Positions 33,329 to 43,149 of a DNA stretch of 64,000 nt are shown one piece after another. The DNA comes from Microvelia longipes (Eukaryota > Arthropoda > Insecta > Hemiptera > Veliidae), in the NCBI GenBank assembly GCA_018340805.1, contig JACMZG010001913.1:31281080-31345079 (forward strand), read 5' to 3'. How positions within the stretch are numbered: position 1 is the first letter of the stretch; each line of letters begins with the position of its first letter. Both the position numbers and the translations under genes were made by a program. Under the pieces are notes generated by a model, which made no database searches, was not told where the DNA came from, and saw only the letters and a list, made by a program, of their open reading frames with translations.

Positions 33329-33919
33329 TATTTTGGTCATCCGGACCGTGGATACTCTGAATTTTAGTATTACGTATCTTTGTTTTTCCAATATCTGTTA
33401 TTTTGGCAGCTTGGCCAAACCTTTAAAATATTTACGTTTTTAAATTTTTTTGTAAGTCTGGAGTGGGGATTGTTAGGGAACAGTCACGCACAATTTTTTT
33501 ATTTTTGGACTTTGGACTCTGCCGCAGTATTTTTGCCAGAATAATCCGATTGTTTTTACATTATTATTAAAAGTTTAATCGACGAATTTCTTTTTATATA
33601 ATGCGTTAATGAGTTACTTTTATTTTTTATAGATATACAAGTCTTATTAAATTTTATTTAAAAACCTTGACGTATAGCTACTGATTTTATCTCGTATTTA
33701 TTGTGGTTTATTCTTGTCATCATTATCTTCGTGCCGCCGAATTATTACGTTGTAAATTTAAAGAATTTTCATTTGATTTTTTCTTTTGAGTATTGTTTAC
33801 TTTAAGGAAAATGCGTTAAGTTTTGATAGATTTTACTTTATTTTAATTTTGTTTTAGTTTTATATTAAGAAACGTTATAATTTTATTTTTGTTTTATATT
33901 GCTAAGGAGTTTATTCGCG
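33329..33919 (+). other. BEL-2 leader / primer-binding region
   Basis: Untranslated leader between the LTR end and gag. A TGG within TATTTTGGTCATCCGGACCG, a few bases after the LTR, is a candidate primer-binding site start, but I cannot name the tRNA. The rest is T-rich without a gene. Confidence 0.5.
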
Positions 33920-35340
33920 ATGCCGACTGATAATCTTAGTGATCCAGAGATGACAAGATACCTTTCTAAACTTGAAAATAGGGTTAAACTTTTAACCGCT
34001 AGGAAAGAAATGTTGTTTTTACGAGTCCAAAACGCTTATGACATGGGTTCTAAACTTAAATATGATGGAAGCACAGCTGATAATAAAGCTAAAAAATCTT
34101 TTAAAATAAGCTGTGCTACTCTTGATGAAACCAAAAAACAATTTGAACAAATTTTAGAAGAAATTAATATGTATCAAATTGATTTAGGTCAAGAACCTGA
34201 TTTCTCCGCTCTCAACGCTTTTGATACAATTTACTGTCATAGCAAAGACATCCTCACTCAAATCCAAGCTGATGAAAATAAAGCCTCAACTTCTTCTGCC
34301 TCTAACCAGACTACTTCTACTACGCTTACGCCCGCCAAACCTGAGTTGCCGCCTTTAGATATTCCAAAGTTCGATGGTAAAGAATTAAATTGGACATTTT
34401 TCTATCGGAGCTTTAAATCTATTATTGTAAATAATAAAGATTTAGATAATGATAAAAAATTTAGGTTCTTGTCTGGAGCTCTACAGGATAAAGCCTTAGC
34501 TTTAGTATCGGGTATAAACCCTGTAGGTGAAAACTTTCAACTTATGTGGGATACTTTAAAAAATAGATATGCTGATCCTCGAGTGCAAGCAACTAATTTC
34601 TTAAACACTATTATTAATTATAAACCTCAGACTAAGGAATCTGTTTCATCTATTGACAATTTTATGCAGATCTTCTTGTCTCACGCTCAAGCTTTTCTTA
34701 ACTTAAAACTTAAGGATCCAGCTAACTTTATACTTTACCATCTCGCTTCTTCTAGACTTCCGGCTTCTACAATACGTCAATTTGAGCTTTCTATTTTAAT
34801 AAAAATGATAATATAGAGAATGCTTCTCAACAAAATGTCAAAGACGTACCAGGTTTCAAAAGAATTATCTTCCTTTTTACAGGGTTATATTAAAGTTCTT
34901 TCGCATAGCAGCGCTTCATCTAATCAAGCTGAATCTTCTAACGCACAAAATATTCTCGTTGGAAACCTAAGTCTGGTACTTCGGATAATAAGACCAGTTC
35001 TACTACATCTTCTCGCAACACTAACTCCGCTTACAACTCTAACTCGTCTCGCTCTTCTAAAACAACGCAAGCCTATGTAGCTAAGCAACATTCTGCTACA
35101 AGCACTAAGTGTCCAGTCTGTTCAAAATCATTTCATCAAGTTTATTTGTGTGACACATTTAAGTCTTTTAATCATAAAGACAAATTAAACGCTGTTAAAA
35201 CGCATAATCTTTGTACTCACTGTCTTTCATTTTATCACACAGCAAACGCGTGTAAGTCTACTAAATCCTGCCTTTTGTGTCAGGGAAAACATCATACGCT
35301 TCTGTGTGAAAGCTCTAAGAGAAATTCTTCTGATTCTTCA
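33920..35340 (+). pseudogene. BEL-2 gag (DUF1759-type, zinc knuckles; frameshifted)
   Basis: I choose the ATG at 33,920 (MPTDNLSDPEM); the seven upstream codons begin with TTG. The N-terminal part is helical and charged; then PPLDIPKFDGKELNWTFFYR (about residues 148-167) is the DUF1759/BEL gag signature, followed by FRFLSGALQDKALALVSG and LMWDTLKNRYADPR. A stop at 34,816 (frame break) truncates it; the sequence continues in other frames through a Ser/Asn/Thr-rich linker to the knuckles: CPVCSKSFHQVYLC, then NLCTHCLSFYHTANAC and KSCLLCQGKHHTLLC. The product would be the capsid/nucleocapsid precursor. One or two single-base indels near 34,800-35,000 break it. Confidence 0.9.
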
Positions 35341-35429
35341 GCTTCTGCTAATAAAGAATCTACTATTGCTGTAGTTGCCGCACCGCCGCCGGCGTCTCCC
35401 TTAACGCTGACTAACTCTTCTGCTAATAC

Positions 35430-35960
35430 TGTTTTATTGCAGACAGCTTTAATAATAGTTTATGACGTAAATAAAAAACCCCATGTTTGTAGAGCTCTTT
35501 TAGACTCGGCTGCCCAGAGTAATACTGTATCAAAGGATCTTCGTGAAAAACTTGGTTTACAGGTTCGCCCCGTTCTTGTTAACGTGCAGGGGATTGGAGG
35601 GCATATTACTACTGTAACAGAAGAAACAACTATTACTTTCGCATCTCGGTTTGACAAGGCAGCAGAGTATAAGCTTAATGCTTTAGTTATGAACCAAGTC
35701 ACTGATGTTCTTCCATCGTATAATATTTCCTTTAATCATTTAACTCATTTACAAGGACTGCAGTTAGCAGATGAAACTTATCATACGTCTAGCAAAGTTG
35801 ACATACTGATAGGCGCCTCTCACTACGCAATGCTTTTAGGACCCGGAAAAGTAACCGGACCACCTAATACGCCTTACGCTGTGCAAACTACGCTTGGTTA
35901 TGTTGTTTCTGGTCCCATTGGAGAACAACTTTCTTCGGATGCTTCTCAAACGCTATTAAG
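35430..35960 (+). CDS. BEL-2 aspartic protease domain (part of open pol frame 35,146-36,366)
   Basis: Within an open frame of 406 codons, RALLDSAAQSNTVSK (35,491-35,535) holds the catalytic aspartate, as DSA rather than the usual DSG. Then follow VNVQGIGGH, VDILIGASHYAMLLG near 35,790-35,840 and TPYAVQTTLGYVVSGPIG near 35,870-35,925, the C-terminal protease blocks of the BEL/Pao family. The same frame continues from the gag zinc knuckles and runs into the start of the reverse transcriptase (SKEIALRRFYTLEKRL), as expected for a Gag-Pol polyprotein. The Gly-to-Ala change at the active-site triad is unusual and may reduce activity. Confidence 0.85.
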
Positions 35961-35969
35961 TGGTGCCTT

Positions 35970-37012
35970 TGCTAGCACTGTTCAATTTTATTGCACTATA
36001 ACGTCGCAAAAACTTGATGCTTTAGTTTCACGGATGTGGGAACTTGAAGATTTTCCTCAAGCTAGTAAAACGTCTCTTGAAGATGACGAGTGTGATAAAA
36101 TATTTTATTTGACAACTAAACGCACGCAAGAAGGTCGTTACTCTGTCGATCTACCCTTTTCTCATGATCCATCTTTACTTGGGGATTCCAAAGAAATCGC
36201 ACTACGTCGCTTTTATACGCTCGAGAAACGCTTAGAGTCAGATTCTAAGTTAAGATCTGATTATAATGATTTCATGGAAGACTACGTTGCGCAAGGTCAC
36301 ATGACTCTCGGAGAAGACAGCAGTGATGGATGCTATTCCTCATCATTGTGTTCTCAAGCCAGATAGTACCTCGACAAAGTTGAGAGTTGTTTGGGACGCA
36401 AGTTGTAAAACATCCAGTGGTTATTCGTTAAATGATGTGTTACACACTGGTCCTAAACTTCACCAAGACTTGCAGTACATTCTAATAAATTTTCGCTTGT
36501 TCTCTATCACAATGACAGCTGATGTACGGCAAATGTACCGTCAGATATTAATTAATGAAGACCATAGAAAATTTCAGAAAATAGTTTGGAGGTTTTCTAA
36601 GAATGAGAAAATATCTGCTTATACCTTGACTACTGTTACATTTGGGGTTAAGCCCGCACCATACCTTGCTTTGAAAGTTCTTCGCGAACACGCTCGTAGC
36701 TCTAAGGATTCGTTCCCACTCGCTGCTTCAATTATAGAAAACTCCTTTTATGTTGATGATTTGGGTCATAGTGTACCAGATATAAACGAAGCATTTGAAG
36801 CTCAATCTCAGCTAGTTTCAATGCTTAAAACTGCAGGTTTTGATCTAGTCAAATGGAACTCAAATTCGCCAGACTTCCTTAACGCTATCTCCCCTGATAT
36901 CCGCTTAAATCAGAATATCGATTTTGATTCTTCTGATATCACTAAAATTTTAGGTTTACAGTATAATCCATCCATCGACTCTTTTATTTTTATCGTAAAA
37001 ACGGAAACTTAG
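35970..37012 (+). pseudogene. BEL-2 reverse transcriptase
   Basis: The N-terminal part ends the 35,146 frame (MWELEDFPQ, then YVAQGHM). After a frameshift near 36,320-36,360 the polymerase continues: IPHHCVLKPDSTSTKLRVVW, SLNDVLHTGPKLHQDL, TMTADVRQMYRQI (motif A, D), KIVWRF, VTFGVKPAPYLA (motif B region) and NSFYVDDLGHS near 36,743 (motif C, YVDD). All catalytic aspartates are intact. The frame is lost again at 37,012, before RNase H. It synthesises the cDNA in the particle; here it is split by two indels. Confidence 0.9.
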
Positions 37013-37198
37013 AGTGTTCCAAAAGAAATATTCTTTCTACTTACGCACGCATATTTGATCCTTTGAATCTTTTAGCGCCTGTTACTGTAAATTAAAATTT
37101 TAATAAAGGATTGTTGGAATGCTGGACTAGATTGGGATACCGTTCCGTCTTGTTCTACAATATCCTCAACTTGGGCTCAAATTCAGTCTCAGCTTCCT

Positions 37199-37933
37199 TT
37201 GTTATCTGAATTAAATATTCCACGCTTTATAGGACTAGAAAATAGAAGTTCTGAAATTGATCTAGTCGGTTTTGCTGACGCGTCTAGTAAAGCATATGGT
37301 GCTGTCGTTTATACTAGAGTGCGCACAGCTGACAACATTTACGTATCGTTGTTATGTGCTAAAAGCCGTGTCGCTCCGCAAAAGGCTGTTACGATTCCCC
37401 GCTTAGAATTGTGTGCAGCTGTGCTATTAGCTCGTTTACTAAACTTTTTGGAATCAGCTTTACATAATCAAGTCAATTTAAATAGGATCTTTGCCTTTTC
37501 GGACTCTGCTGTGGTTCTTAGTTGGATCGATTCTTCGCCTGCCCGATGGAAAGTATTCGTTTCAAATAGAGTTCAGCAGGTGAAAGAACTAGTTCCAAAC
37601 GCTGTGTGGAGACATGTCGCTGGCACTTCTAACCCTGCTGATTGTTTATCACGAGGCATGACCCCTAAAACATTTCTTTCCCATTCCTTGTGGTTCAATG
37701 GTCCTGAATGGATTGAACTTGATCCAAATGAATGGCCTACTTTTGCTTCCTCATCCGGGGGAGAAGAAAGTTCTGAAGAAAGAAGATTAAACCACGTCAT
37801 AACGGAAACAGATGTTCATCCTTACGATCAACTTATCTTGGAAAGTTTACTTACTACGCCATACCTAGGAGTCTCGCTTACATTCATCGCTGGAAAACGT
37901 ATAAAAGATCTAATCCACACCCACCATTTATAA
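37199..37933 (+). CDS. BEL-2 RNase H and connector (open frame segment)
   Basis: An open segment of about 245 codons. VGFADASSKAYGAVVY near 37,267-37,314 has the first catalytic Asp, IPRLELCAAVLLARLL near 37,395-37,441 the Glu, and FSDSAVVLSWI near 37,497-37,530 the second Asp; the D-E-D set is complete. The connector follows with RVQQVKELV, WRHVAGTSNPADCLSRG and LWFNGPEWI, characteristic of BEL/Pao pol. It begins after a non-open gap (37,013-37,198) caused by frameshifts, and ends at a stop before the integrase zinc finger. Not an independent gene, but a fragment of pol. Confidence 0.88.
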   Translation: MLSELNIPRFIGLENRSSEIDLVGFADASSKAYGAVVYTRVRTADNIYVSLLCAKSRVAPQKAVTIPRLELCAAVLLARLLNFLESALHNQVNLNRIFAFSDSAVVLSWIDSSPARWKVFVSNRVQQVKELVPNAVWRHVAGTSNPADCLSRGMTPKTFLSHSLWFNGPEWIELDPNEWPTFASSSGGEESSEERRLNHVITETDVHPYDQLILESLLTTPYLGVSLTFIAGKRIKDLIHTHHL

Positions 37934-39293
37934 CGACTAAAGAACTTAACGAGGCTGAAATAACTATTTTAAAACATGTCCAACATAAACATTTTTCTGC
38001 CGAAATAGACGCATTGGATAACAACGAACTGCTTTCTCCTAGATTCCGCAAACTTACGCCGTTTAAAGATTCTAATGGTCTTGTAGTTGTTGGTGGTAGA
38101 CTTGCTCACGCAAATTTAAGTTATCAGCAGCAACATCCAATACTGCTACCAAAAGAGTCGTCTGTCTCGCCTGCTGGTCTATACTTTTCACGCTAAATAT
38201 CATCACACTGGTGCAACGACAACACTCGCTCTTATTCGACAGAAATATTGGATTTTTGGCGGAAGAGATCTTGTCCGCAAAGTTGTCGGAACATGTAATA
38301 TATGCTTTAAGCACAAACCACGTTCAACCTATCCACTGATGGGAGAACTCCCGAAAGAACGCGTTAATATGTGTAAACCTTTTCTTAATACCGGAGTTGA
38401 TTATGCTGGCCCTTATGAAGTTGTTTTTCTCTAAGAAAAGAGGCGTAAGAACGCAGGCCTACTTATGTTTATTCATTTGTTTAGCAACAAAAGCCGTTCA
38501 TCTCGAACTAGCTTCAGACTTATCTACACCTACGTTTTTAAATGCGCTTAAACGTTTTATCTCTAGAAGAGGTCCGGTTCAAACTTTCTATTCCGATGGA
38601 GGGACAAACTTCATTGGTGCTCGTAACCACCTAAATGAAGTTTATGAACTTCTTAGTTCACAGGAGTACATCAAAGAATACGGTGAAGCGTTGACTAATT
38701 ATCGTATTACTTGGTCACAAATAGTTCCTTATGCTCCTCACATGGGTGGAGCTTGGGAAAGTAACATCAAATGTGCTAAATCTTTAATCGCAAAGACTAT
38801 TGGACAACAAAATTTTAACTTATGAAGAACTTTCCACAGTCTTCGCTCAAGTTGAAGCGCTCCTCAACTCGAGACCTCTTTGTATCCTTAGTTCAGATCC
38901 TCATGACCTTAAGGCCCTTTCGCCTTCTGACTTTTTACATCAACACTCACTTGATCATTTTCCTTCGCCTAACTTAGAAGATGTGCGCATGAACCGGCTT
39001 ACACGTTATCAGTTACTTGAGAGAATTGTACAAGATTTCTGGAAACGTTGGCATGTTGAATATCTTAATACGCTACAATCTAGAGAGAAATGGAATACGC
39101 TGCCAATCCTGTCACAGTCGGAACAGTTGTTCTTTTACGGAAAGACAATTGCCCACCTCTACACTGGCCTCTAGGAATTATTGAAGAAGTGCATCCTGGA
39201 CAAGATGGAGTGGTTCGAGTTGCAACGGTTCGGTCAAGAGACAAACTCTATCGTAGGCCTGTGGTCAAATTGTGCCCCTTGCCTACTCAGTAA
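37934..39293 (+). pseudogene. BEL-2 integrase (zinc finger, core, DUF5641-like C-terminus)
   Basis: FRKLTPFKDSNGLVVVGGRL near 38,040-38,100, then after a shift AKYHHTGATTT and GTCNICFKHK near 38,195-38,320 (HHCC finger). The core has GVDYAGPYEVV near 38,395 (first D), VQTFYSDGGTNFIGARN near 38,577-38,625 (second D) and GGAWESNIKCAK near 38,746-38,780 (E), so D-D-E is complete. The C-terminus has LLNSRPL, then HWPLGIIEEVHPGQDGVVR near 39,155-39,215 and RPVVKLCPL. Frames change near 38,196, 38,435, 38,815 and 39,120, i.e. at least four indels. It inserts the cDNA in intact family members. Confidence 0.9.
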
Positions 39294-39557
39294 TGTTTCT
39301 TTTCTCAGTTTTCCTGATTATCTAGATAGGAGACTCTAGATAAACATTTTTTTTAATTTTATTTTTTTCAGGAAGTTTCTTTTCTTTTGTTCACGTTTCA
39401 AAGAATTTTAAGGATTTTGTTTTCTTTTTCTTTATGAAAGCCTTTCTATATCTACCTCACTCCAGATTTTTTTTTGTTTCGTTTTGCGAGAGGTGTCGTC
39501 TTTTAATTTATTTTTGTCCCTTACTCCCTCAGGTCTTCGCCCTGAGCCGGGGGAGTA
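39294..39557 (+). other. BEL-2 3' untranslated region and polypurine tract
   Basis: T-rich sequence without an env-like gene, ending in GGGGGAG (39,549-39,555), two bases before the LTR. The tract is the expected plus-strand primer. Confidence 0.8.
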
Positions 39558-40172
39558 TGTTCGCGCCTTACAGGGCATAGTTACAGTTTTTGTTTATTTT
39601 ATGTGTAATCGTAGCATCTCTCGTGTGTCTCGGTTACTCCCGGCCAAGCTCGGAGTTTTTGATACGAGGGAAGGGGGTACCGTGCGTGGAAACCTCTTTA
39701 CCTCAGTCGTTCGCTTGATACGTTTAGAACGTTACGCTACTATTTTAAAATTTTAATAATTACGCTCAATTTTACGTACGTTATTACGCCTTCACAACTC
39801 ATCTTTAATAAGGGCTATTTTCCCTTGGTTGGGTATTGTGAGTACATAGATAATAATATTTACATTTCAGTTAGGATACATTTGTTTATATGCTATTATA
39901 TTTTTTATGTTAGGAAGTAGGTTGCCCCTAAATAGGTTACATGGTTAGGAGACACAATTTTACAGGTTATTATTTACAAATTTTCTACCGAGCCCTCTGC
40001 ATATTTTGCTTACAACAAAATATTGAGCAAGGTAATTTTTGTTTTCTAATTATATGTATTTTGGCCCTAAACGAAGGCCTGGTCCTCCCAATTTTATTAT
40101 TTGTGACGCTGCTAAAATTTAGAGTAGAACCGCCTAGGATTCTACATTTCATACCAGAGAAACGCCACACCA
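39558..40172 (+). repeat. BEL-2 3' LTR, 615 bp
   Basis: Starts TGTTCGCGCC right after the polypurine tract and ends CGCCACACCA, giving TG...CA ends. Its last 54 bp match the remnant 5' LTR. No coding sequence. Confidence 0.88.
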
Positions 40173-40277
40173 GGATCAATTGATAGAAATCAACAATAAT
40201 GTGGATACGGCGTGAAATGCTCAGGCTGCGCAAAAGCTAAGGGGCCTAAACCCCTTATTTATAAAGCTTGGGCTCTT

Positions 40278-40290
40278 ATTAGGACCATAA
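40278..40290. repeat. 13-bp direct repeat flanking the BEL-2 locus, right
   Basis: Exact match to 33,130-33,142. It lies 105 bp beyond the LTR end, so it does not directly abut the element as a normal 4-5-bp BEL target duplication would. Confidence 0.75.
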
Positions 40291-40620
40291 TCATGTTTTA
40301 GGCAAAAATACACAGCAGATAATGAACGTGAAAATATTGTAGCGCTCATTATCATTTTTTTCATGTTTTTATAAATTAAAAAAAGTTTCTTTTCTTCTTA
40401 CTAATATTTTTTCTGAAAAATTGGAATATTAAAAAGGAAAATTTTCAAAGGAAAAAAAGTTGGAAAATTTGTCCATTTTCATAATGTATTTTTTTGAGAC
40501 TAGAAAATAATATATATTTTTCTTTAATCATTAAAAATGGAAAGTAAGTAACATAAATCAGGTCAGACACGATTGTATAGTATACAGGTACAACGAAATA
40601 TAGATATATTAAATAAAAGA
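40291..40620. other. Non-coding AT-rich stretch
   Basis: No supported gene. CTAAGGGGCCTAAACCCCTTA just left of the repeat (about 40,238) is a short imperfect hairpin. Confidence 0.5.
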
Positions 40621-40624
40621 GAAA

Positions 40625-40850
40625 ATGGGACATTGGGTATCTCAGAGATTTCCTTATCTCATTAGATTGGTTACGCTGATCCTCACTTCTAAGGAGTCGC
40701 TTAGCTTGTCCATAGAATATGAACAAGGCCAAATTTATAGTTTAGTACATCTTTGGTCTGGCTTTGTCGTTCTGAGACAAGATAAGTTTTAATCCTCGTT
40801 GTTACCCATCCGGGTATTAACCTCGCTCGAGGATCCTTATCATTAGTGGT
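40625..40850 (-). mobile_element. 5S-derived dispersed repeat, copy b
   Basis: On the plus strand, GGGTATCTCAGAGATTTCC, GGTTACGCTGATCCTCAC and GGAGTCGCTTAGC match the family tail in order, and GTTACCCATCCGGGTATTAA with CCTCGCTCGAGG (40,801-40,833) is the reverse complement of the 5S module, more diverged than in copies c and d. Confidence 0.6.
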
Positions 40851-40869
40851 CCTTTGTCAAATCCATGCT

Positions 40870-41680
40870 AACTGACAGCGTAGAAATAGTGTTTAATGTT
40901 ATAGCTCTATATGATTTTAATTTTTGTTTTTATCTTAAATCTAATGGATTGAAGATGCTGGGTCTCAATTGTTTCATTCCGCCCATTCCACAGCCTGTAG
41001 TAGGTGTTGTTCGCTATATTTTTAAGACAGCTCTTAAGGACTCTGTGCATAGAAGCTTTAGAAACCTGTGGATTTATTCTTCTGGGATGAAACAGTCTAT
41101 GCTGCTTATTAGAGGACCCTCTAAAAGGCTTACCACTTCACCTGATCAATTTCAGGTCTGAAAAGAAGTTCCTACCTACGACTCCATAACTGTTGTTTTT
41201 AATTGTCATTGTCGGCTTAACCACAATAAACCAGATGGGATTGGCAGCTAGTCCTAAATTCAGGCTATGTGAGAAGGACGAGGAAACTAACTCCTTTACA
41301 TATGCTAGCATTTGTCCTGTATTGACTCATCTATGGTGGCAGACGTTTGGTCCGGCCAGCGCTCCTCTAGAGAATCTTGTAGAATTTCCCCTAAACAAGT
41401 TGATAACTTTTAAAGTTGATTGCATTAAGGACGCACCTGAGTTGTCTAAATGATCTGGTCTTTTTCTGTGCGGAATCGATCAGCCACTCCCCTTCTACCT
41501 GTTAAATTCAAACAACCTCATGCGTATCATCGTTTGATGATGTGCATGAAATTCATTGAACTCTTTTTCTTGATTCTCAAGGAGAGAGTTGAGTGTGTTT
41601 TAGTCAAGTAAAGCGTCTTTGTCCTCTAACTCCGTGAAAGTTTAGTAATAACTCCGATTACTAACGATCCTTACGCAAAC
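40870..41680. other. Non-coding stretch
   Basis: Open frames at 40,865-41,161 and 41,193-41,453 are short and motif-free. No gene, RNA or repeat supported. Confidence 0.45.
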
Positions 41681-41689
41681 AATTTCTTT

Positions 41690-41870
41690 GTATATACTTT
41701 TGGGCAAAGTTTAAACTCTTTACCATAACACAGGGGGATACAGACTCACATCTTCATTGATATTTTAAAGAAAACTACTTAGAACGTCTTGGAAAGTCTT
41801 AAACGGATAACGGATAATTTTGAAGAAATATCAGTTTCAGATTTTTAAGATGAACTTTATAATTTTTTTC
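41690..41870 (-). repeat. Head module of the 5S-derived family, fragment
   Basis: Shared blocks with the 43.9-kb copy, in order: GCAAAGTTTAAACTCTTTA, ATAACACAGGGGGATAC, AAACGGATAATTTTGA and CAGTTTCAGATTTTTA. Diverged, no 5S module. Confidence 0.45.
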
Positions 41871-42279
41871 GGGCGACCTCAAAAAAGTAGGTGAAATGTG
41901 TTTTTTACTCTCTGCGACATTTTCTTAGTTTTTTACTGTCACTGGTGAAGTACCTCTATCAGCGTTTAATGTCCACTAGGTGGGCGCTAGTAGTTTGCTA
42001 CAAGATTTTAATATTACCTTCCTAGCTCTTCCTTTGTGTATTAAATAAGGAATCGATCGTTTTGGTCAACGCAAAGAATTTATAAATTATATTTATTATA
42101 TTATTTGGGTTAAAGAAGGTTTGTTATTTTTGAAAAGTGAGTTATTAATTATCATGTGTTTAATAATCATGGATAGTAATTGAGACATTGCAAATACGCC
42201 GCTCGAATTGCAACTTAAGGCCAATGAGACGATAGAAGAAAGTACACTTGCCAATTTTTATGCATTATACTGTTTTTTT

Positions 42280-42410
42280 CTGAATAGTTGTTTACTATCA
42301 CTACGCCTGAAAAATATATCATTTGCTACTCGACTGGGAATAACTTTTTTTACCTCGGCACCTTTAACTGTCTCGCTACGCTCGACAGTAAAAATAGTCG
42401 CAATGGTAAA
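42280..42410 (-). repeat. Dispersed repeat R4, copy 1
   Basis: The reverse complement matches 55,660-55,775: ACTGTCGAGCGTAGCGAGAC, then TATTCCCAGTCG.GTAG and TTTTTCAGGCGTAGT. It again contains a GAGCG-AGCGAG core. The open frame across it is an artefact. Confidence 0.6.
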
Positions 42411-43140
42411 ACATAACCTTCTACAGGCTTGTAACATAATATATATGTCCTATTCACTTATAGCAGGTGAGGTCAAGTAAAAGGACGAATATGAAATTGT
42501 TGTTTGGCGAACCTGTTTTTAAAATATTTGTGCTATGATAATAAAATTTTTTTCCCTAATTATTTTCTTCCCGAGGAAGAATGTAAGACATAAGTAGCAT
42601 TTAACAATTAAATGTCTATGTTAAAAGTTTTGAAAAATCAAAACTTTGATTTGGCAGCAGAAATAACTTATTTAATTTCATAACTAGTACATTATAGTAA
42701 AAATTACAACAAACATAAGAATATAATATAAACATAAGGTTAAAAAAGAATTACAATAAAATATAAGAAAACAACTAAAACTTAAAGAAAAAAAAACTTT
42801 TTAAGCCACAGCAAATACAAAAGTTATTCTTCTAAAAAATTCTAAAACTTTTAAAGCAGAAAGATTTCTTTCAGTTCTTTCTTAAGGTGTTCCCAAATCA
42901 ATCAAATGCTAATCACTGTTAATTTGTGCGGGTTTAGTCTATTCGCGACATTTTTAATTTATTCACACAGCTACCTGAAGCTGTTTAATAATCTTCCATA
43001 ATATTACAAGGTTCAAATTAGCGTATCGCTACCGATACCCCAGTGTTGTGACTAGAGCTGTATTTAGGTGACAATTGTCTAAGGTTTCTTACTTAGAGCT
43101 TGTTTGTCTGCAATACAAACAATGCGTGTTTCCTAATATT
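42411..43140. other. Non-coding AT-rich stretch
   Basis: No supported gene or RNA. A-rich runs at 42,700-42,840. Confidence 0.5.
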
Positions 43141-43149
43141 TATTCATTT

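Larger units (their letters stand above)
33275..40172 (+). mobile_element. BEL-2: BEL/Pao LTR retrotransposon, 5' LTR truncated
   Basis: Plus-strand order is partial 5' LTR (33,275-33,328), leader (33,329-33,919), gag, protease, reverse transcriptase, RNase H, integrase (to 39,293), a polypurine tract GGGGGAG (39,549-39,555) and the 3' LTR (39,558-40,172). The surviving 54 bp of the 5' LTR are identical by eye to the 3' LTR end, so the element is young, yet single-base frameshifts split pol about six times. Either the copy is recently dead or the assembly has indel errors. Confidence 0.95.

Noticed and set aside
36323..36366. Overlap of two BEL-2 frames as programmed frameshifting
   Set aside because: It lies inside the polymerase, not at a gag-pol border, and several similar breaks follow, so a random indel or assembly error is simpler.
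39558..40172. An env-like gene or extra ORF in the BEL-2 3' region
   Set aside because: The only open frames are short, motif-free and lie within the LTR.
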